DNA of 32,966 nt. Origin: an uncultured Eubacteriales bacterium. Lineage in GTDB: Bacteria > Bacillota > Clostridia > Oscillospirales > Oscillospiraceae. The position numbers and the translations under genes were made by a program. A model generated the notes under the pieces. That model made no database searches. It worked only from the letters and a program-made list of their open reading frames with translations, and was not told the DNA's origin. Positions 29,715-32,966 of this stretch are shown here, one piece after another; position 1 is the first letter of the stretch; the number at the start of each line of letters is the position of its first letter. The stretch covers positions 1 to 32,966 of the forward strand of contig ONGJ01000015.1 in NCBI GenBank assembly GCA_900317375.1, read 5' to 3'.

Positions 29715-31223
29715 ATGGCTGAGTCGAACACAAATTATGTCCTGTCGATCAGGGACATGTGCAAATCCTTCGGCCGCAACCGGGTCCTCGATCATATCAG
29801 CCTGGATGTGAAACCGGGCAGCATCATGGGCCTGATGGGTGAAAACGGCGCCGGAAAATCCACGATGATGAAGTGCCTGTTCGGTACCTATCAGAAGGAT
29901 GAAGGGATCATTCTGCTCGACGGGAAAGAGGTCAACTTCGCCGGTCCGAAGGACGCGCTGGAAAACGGCGTGGCGATGGTCCATCAGGAGCTGAACCAGT
30001 GTCTGGAACGCAACGTTCTTGACAACCTGTTCCTGGGCCGTTATCCCAAAACCCCCTTCGGCACTGTAGATGAAACGCGCATGAAAAACGAAGCCACCGA
30101 GCTGTTCCGCAAGCTGAACATGACGGTGGACCTGTCGGCTCCGATGAAGACCATGTCGGTCTCTGCGCGGCAGATGGTCGAGATTGCCAAAGCCATCTCC
30201 TATAACGCAAAGCTGATCGTGCTGGATGAACCCACCTCTTCCCTGACCGTACGGGAGGTCGCCAAGCTCTTCGAGATGATGCGCAACCTGAAGGCGCAGG
30301 GCATCTCGCTGATCTATATCTCGCACAAAATGGACGAGATCTTTGAAATCTGCGACGAGGTATCGGTGCTGCGCGACGGGCGGATGGTCATGACCCGGGC
30401 GATTCAGGATACGAATATGGATCAGCTGATCCGGGCCATGGTCGGGCGCTCCCTCGGCAACCGCTTTCCGCCAGTGGACAACACGCCGGGCGAGGTGGTG
30501 CTTTCGGTGCAGCACCTCTCCACAAAATACGAGCCCCACCTGAAGGATATCTCCTTCGATGTGCGCGAGGGCGAGATTTTCGGTCTCTACGGTCTGGTCG
30601 GCGCGGGGCGCTCGGAGCTGCTGGAGACGATGTTCGGCGTGCGGACCCGCGCAGCCGGTCGGATCTATTACAGAGGCCGCCTGATGACTTTTGAAACCCC
30701 CGGCGACGCCATGGAGCACGGCTTTGCCATGATCACCGAGGAGCGGAAAGCCACAGGTCTTTTCCTGGAGGGTGATCTGACCTTCAACACCACCATCACG
30801 AATCTGAACCATTACATGAATGGCATTGCCCTCTCCCGGGACAAGATGGTGGAAGCCACCGCCAACGAGATCAACATCATGCACACCAAGTGCATGGGCC
30901 CCTCAGACGCCATCACGGCGCTCTCCGGCGGAAATCAGCAGAAGGTCATCTTCGGCAAATGGCTGGAACGGGCGCCGGATGTCTTTCTGATGGACGAGCC
31001 GACCCGCGGCATCGACGTCGGTGCCAAATATGAGATCTATGAGCTGATTGTTAAAATGGCAAAACTCGGGAAGACCGTCATTGTGGTTTCCTCCGAGATG
31101 CCCGAGATTCTGGGAATCACCAACCGGATCGGCGTTATGTCGAACAGGCGTCTGGCCGGTGTTGTCAATACAAAAGAGACCGATCAGGAGGAACTCCTGA
31201 GGCTCAGCGCAAAATATCTGTGA
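29715..31223 (+). CDS. mglA: Sugar ABC transporter ATPase with two nucleotide-binding domains (MglA-like)
   Basis: A 502-residue double ATPase that powers monosaccharide import. First domain: Walker A GENGAGKS (42-49), Q-loop near VHQELNQ, an atypical signature VSARQMVEIAKA, Walker B LIVLDEPTSSL. Second domain: degenerate Walker A GLVGAGRSE, signature LSGGNQQKVIFGKWL, Walker B VFLMDEPTRGID. Such asymmetry is normal for MglA/RbsA/XylG. Several start codons are in frame (GTG 29676, ATG 29688, 29706, 29715). I chose 29715, which matches family N-termini and has AGGA 9 bases upstream; 29706 or 29688 are possible. The TGA at 31221 is 19 bases before the permease ATG. Confidence 0.93.
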   Translation: MAESNTNYVLSIRDMCKSFGRNRVLDHISLDVKPGSIMGLMGENGAGKSTMMKCLFGTYQKDEGIILLDGKEVNFAGPKDALENGVAMVHQELNQCLERNVLDNLFLGRYPKTPFGTVDETRMKNEATELFRKLNMTVDLSAPMKTMSVSARQMVEIAKAISYNAKLIVLDEPTSSLTVREVAKLFEMMRNLKAQGISLIYISHKMDEIFEICDEVSVLRDGRMVMTRAIQDTNMDQLIRAMVGRSLGNRFPPVDNTPGEVVLSVQHLSTKYEPHLKDISFDVREGEIFGLYGLVGAGRSELLETMFGVRTRAAGRIYYRGRLMTFETPGDAMEHGFAMITEERKATGLFLEGDLTFNTTITNLNHYMNGIALSRDKMVEATANEINIMHTKCMGPSDAITALSGGNQQKVIFGKWLERAPDVFLMDEPTRGIDVGAKYEIYELIVKMAKLGKTVIVVSSEMPEILGITNRIGVMSNRRLAGVVNTKETDQEELLRLSAKYL

Positions 31224-31242
31224 ACGGAGGCAGAAGAAAGAC

Positions 31243-32898
31243 ATGGAGGAAAAGAACGGTGTCATCCTGTCGGTTGACGAAGAGGAGCGTCTGCTGGCAC
31301 CGATCGATGAATACATTGGTTCCATCCAGCAGAAAGTAAACGCCCTGCGTGTCGACGGCACCGACAAGGTGGTTTCTCTGACCACCCACATGGCGGTTGT
31401 AAAGGAGAACGCCAACTACACCAAGGCCGAAAAGGCTAAAATCCTCGCCGAGGACCGTACAAAGCTCGAGAAGGCCAAGGCCGTTGAAGCCGCCAACAAG
31501 GCCGAGATCAAAGCGCTGATCAGCGATGCAACGACGTATCTGGACGCCCACTATGACAAGGATTATTACGACAGGGTGGTTGCCTCGTGTGCGGCGGAGA
31601 CAGCAGAGGAAAACGCCCGCTACAGCGCCGAGCTGGAAACGCTGAAGCAGGAGCATGAAGCAGAGCTGAAGAAACTGAACGACCCGGAGCTGATCAAGGA
31701 CGAGAAATACGTCTATAAAAACCGTCAGTTTGACGCCAAGCTCAAGCACGGCTCCACGCTGCAGCAGATCAAGGACCGCCAGCACAATGCCTTCACCCAC
31801 CGCTATCGCCTGCTGGATCAGCTGCGTCTGTCCAAATTCACCGCCGCAGAAAAGCGGAAGCAGAAATGGGAAAGCAACCGCTATACTTTCAACATGCGTC
31901 AGTTCCTGCTGAAAAACGGTCTGTATATCGTCATTCTCTTTATCTTCATTCTGCTGTGCATTCTCTGCCCGATCGTCAAAGGCATGCCCCTGCTGACGAT
32001 GAACAACATCCTGAACATTCTGCAGGCGGCTTCTCCGCGCATGTTTCTGGCCCTGGGCGTCGGCGGTCTGATCCTGCTGGCCGGTACCGACCTGTCCGTC
32101 GGCCGTATGGTTGGCACAAGCATGGTGCTCGCAACGATGATCATGCACAAGGGCGTCAACACCGGTGCCCTGTTCGGTCACATTTTCGACTTCACCGCCA
32201 TTCCCCTCGGGCTGCGCGTGGTGCTGGCGCTGGTGGTGTGCTGCATTGTCACGACCACCTTCTCTACGATCGCCGGCTTCTTTACCGCCCGCTTTAAGAT
32301 TCACCCCTTCATCTCTACCATGGCGAACATGCTGATCATGTTCGGCCTCATGACTTTCGCGACCAGCGGCGTCTCCTTCGGTGCGATCGAGATGAAGATT
32401 CCGAAGATGATCATCCCCAAGATCGGCAGATTCCCGACCATTATTCTGTGGGCCGTGGCCGTCATCGCCATCATGTACTTTGTCTGGAACAAAACCAAGC
32501 TAGGCAAGTACATGTACGCAGTGGGCGGCAACCCCGAAGCCGCGGCGGTCTCCGGCATCTCGGTTTTTAAGGTGACCATCACCGCCTTTATCATCGCAGG
32601 CATCCTCTACGGCTTCGGCGCCTGGCTGGAATGCATCCGCATGGTGGGCTCCGGTTCCGCCTCCTACGGGCAGGGCTGGGAGACAGATGCCATCGCGGCC
32701 TGCGTGGTCGGCGGCATCTCGTTCAGCGGCGGTATCGGTAAGATTCAGGGCATCGTCGTCGGCGTGCTGATCTTCACAGCACTGACCTATTCCCTGACGG
32801 TTCTCGGCGTGGACACGAACCTGCAGTTCGTATTCTCCGGCATCATCATCCTCGCCGCCGTCACGATTGACTGCCTCAAGTACGTTCAGAAGAAGTAA
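31243..32898 (+). CDS. mglC: Sugar ABC transporter permease (MglC-like) with long N-terminal extension
   Basis: A 551-residue protein; E. coli MglC is about 336. Residues from about 227 are a normal BPD_transp_2 permease: TM1 LYIVILFIFILLCILCPIV, then AASPRMFLALGVGGLILLAGTD (given only in part), LSVGRMVG, ARFKIHPFISTMANMLIM and the coupling-loop region AVGGNPEAAAVSGISVFK. The preceding ~222 residues are unusual: highly charged, mostly helical and coiled-coil-like (TKAEKAKILAEDRTKLEKAK, ETLKQEHEAELKKLND), ending in a basic stretch before TM1, so the extension is probably cytoplasmic by the positive-inside rule. GGAGG lies 12 bases before the ATG. No internal start with a good ribosome site was found near residue 215. 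Function of the extension is unknown. Confidence 0.92.
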   Translation: MEEKNGVILSVDEEERLLAPIDEYIGSIQQKVNALRVDGTDKVVSLTTHMAVVKENANYTKAEKAKILAEDRTKLEKAKAVEAANKAEIKALISDATTYLDAHYDKDYYDRVVASCAAETAEENARYSAELETLKQEHEAELKKLNDPELIKDEKYVYKNRQFDAKLKHGSTLQQIKDRQHNAFTHRYRLLDQLRLSKFTAAEKRKQKWESNRYTFNMRQFLLKNGLYIVILFIFILLCILCPIVKGMPLLTMNNILNILQAASPRMFLALGVGGLILLAGTDLSVGRMVGTSMVLATMIMHKGVNTGALFGHIFDFTAIPLGLRVVLALVVCCIVTTTFSTIAGFFTARFKIHPFISTMANMLIMFGLMTFATSGVSFGAIEMKIPKMIIPKIGRFPTIILWAVAVIAIMYFVWNKTKLGKYMYAVGGNPEAAAVSGISVFKVTITAFIIAGILYGFGAWLECIRMVGSGSASYGQGWETDAIAACVVGGISFSGGIGKIQGIVVGVLIFTALTYSLTVLGVDTNLQFVFSGIIILAAVTIDCLKYVQKK

Positions 32899-32929
32899 GC
32901 ATACCGCCTGTCCGCAGGCAGCAAAAACG

Positions 32930-32966
32930 CCGGGGTTTCCATTACGGGAACCCCGGTATTCATTTT
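32930..32966 (+). terminator. Terminator after the permease gene
   Basis: CCGGGGTTTCC (32930-32940) pairs with GGGAACCCCGG (32946-32956), with one T-G wobble, around ATTAC. TATTCATTTT follows and runs to the window edge. A smaller hairpin GCCTG/CAGGC lies at 32906-32919. It ends the transport operon, so no further transporter subunit belongs to this unit. Confidence 0.8.

Noticed and set aside
1..32966. CRISPR array, tRNA or rRNA genes, prophage
   Set aside because: No regularly spaced direct repeats, no cloverleaf or rRNA sequence and no phage structural genes were recognised.

Overview
The window looks like a GC-rich chromosomal segment of a Bacillota bacterium, most likely a gut- or rumen-type Clostridia. 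The main evidence is the gene order asp23-nusB-xseA-xseB-ispA-dxs-tlyA-nadK-argR-recN, which is a characteristic clostridial housekeeping string. Strong GGAGG-type ribosome binding sites and frequent TTG starts agree with this. I see no rRNA, tRNA, CRISPR array or prophage genes, and no gene-free stretch longer than about 200 bases.

Left part (1-19,750, minus strand): one long, tightly packed set of genes reads right to left from a divergent promoter region near 19.6-19.75 kb. It starts with an Asp23/Gls24 protein, then nusB, exonuclease VII (xseA, xseB), isoprenoid synthesis (ispA, dxs), an rRNA methylase (tlyA), NAD kinase, argR and recN. It continues into tyrS, a secreted GH25 muramidase, glgB and glgA. 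Most junctions overlap by about 4-38 bases or are only a few bases apart, so translational coupling is likely. A hairpin terminator after glgA separates a GH13 alpha-glucanase. Then rplS follows with its own promoter and terminator, and then an O-antigen-ligase-like membrane protein and a family 2 glycosyltransferase. The 3' end of the glycosyltransferase runs into palindromic sequence at the window edge that resembles a mobile-element end.

Middle (19,693-24,141): a small plus-strand two-helix membrane protein of unknown function converges, through a bidirectional terminator, on a minus-strand three-subunit molybdenum hydroxylase of the xanthine dehydrogenase type (molybdopterin, FAD and 2Fe-2S subunits). 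The hydroxylase promoter is divergent from the promoter of the next block.

Right part (24,086-32,966, plus strand): a sugar sensing and uptake region. A YesN-like response regulator, a YesM/LytS-like histidine kinase and a sugar-binding lipoprotein form an overlapping three-gene sensory unit. They are followed by an Mgl-type glucose/galactose ABC transporter made of binding protein, double ATPase and permease. The most interesting observation is here. The transporter's binding protein is circularly permuted relative to ordinary MglB: its first ~80-90 fold residues have moved to the C-terminus, with the sugar-binding residues retained. Its partner permease carries an extra ~220-residue charged, probably cytoplasmic helical N-terminal extension. 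The sensor lipoprotein next door keeps the normal topology. A strong terminator sits between the binding-protein gene and the ATPase gene, which suggests that binding protein is made in excess over transporter.
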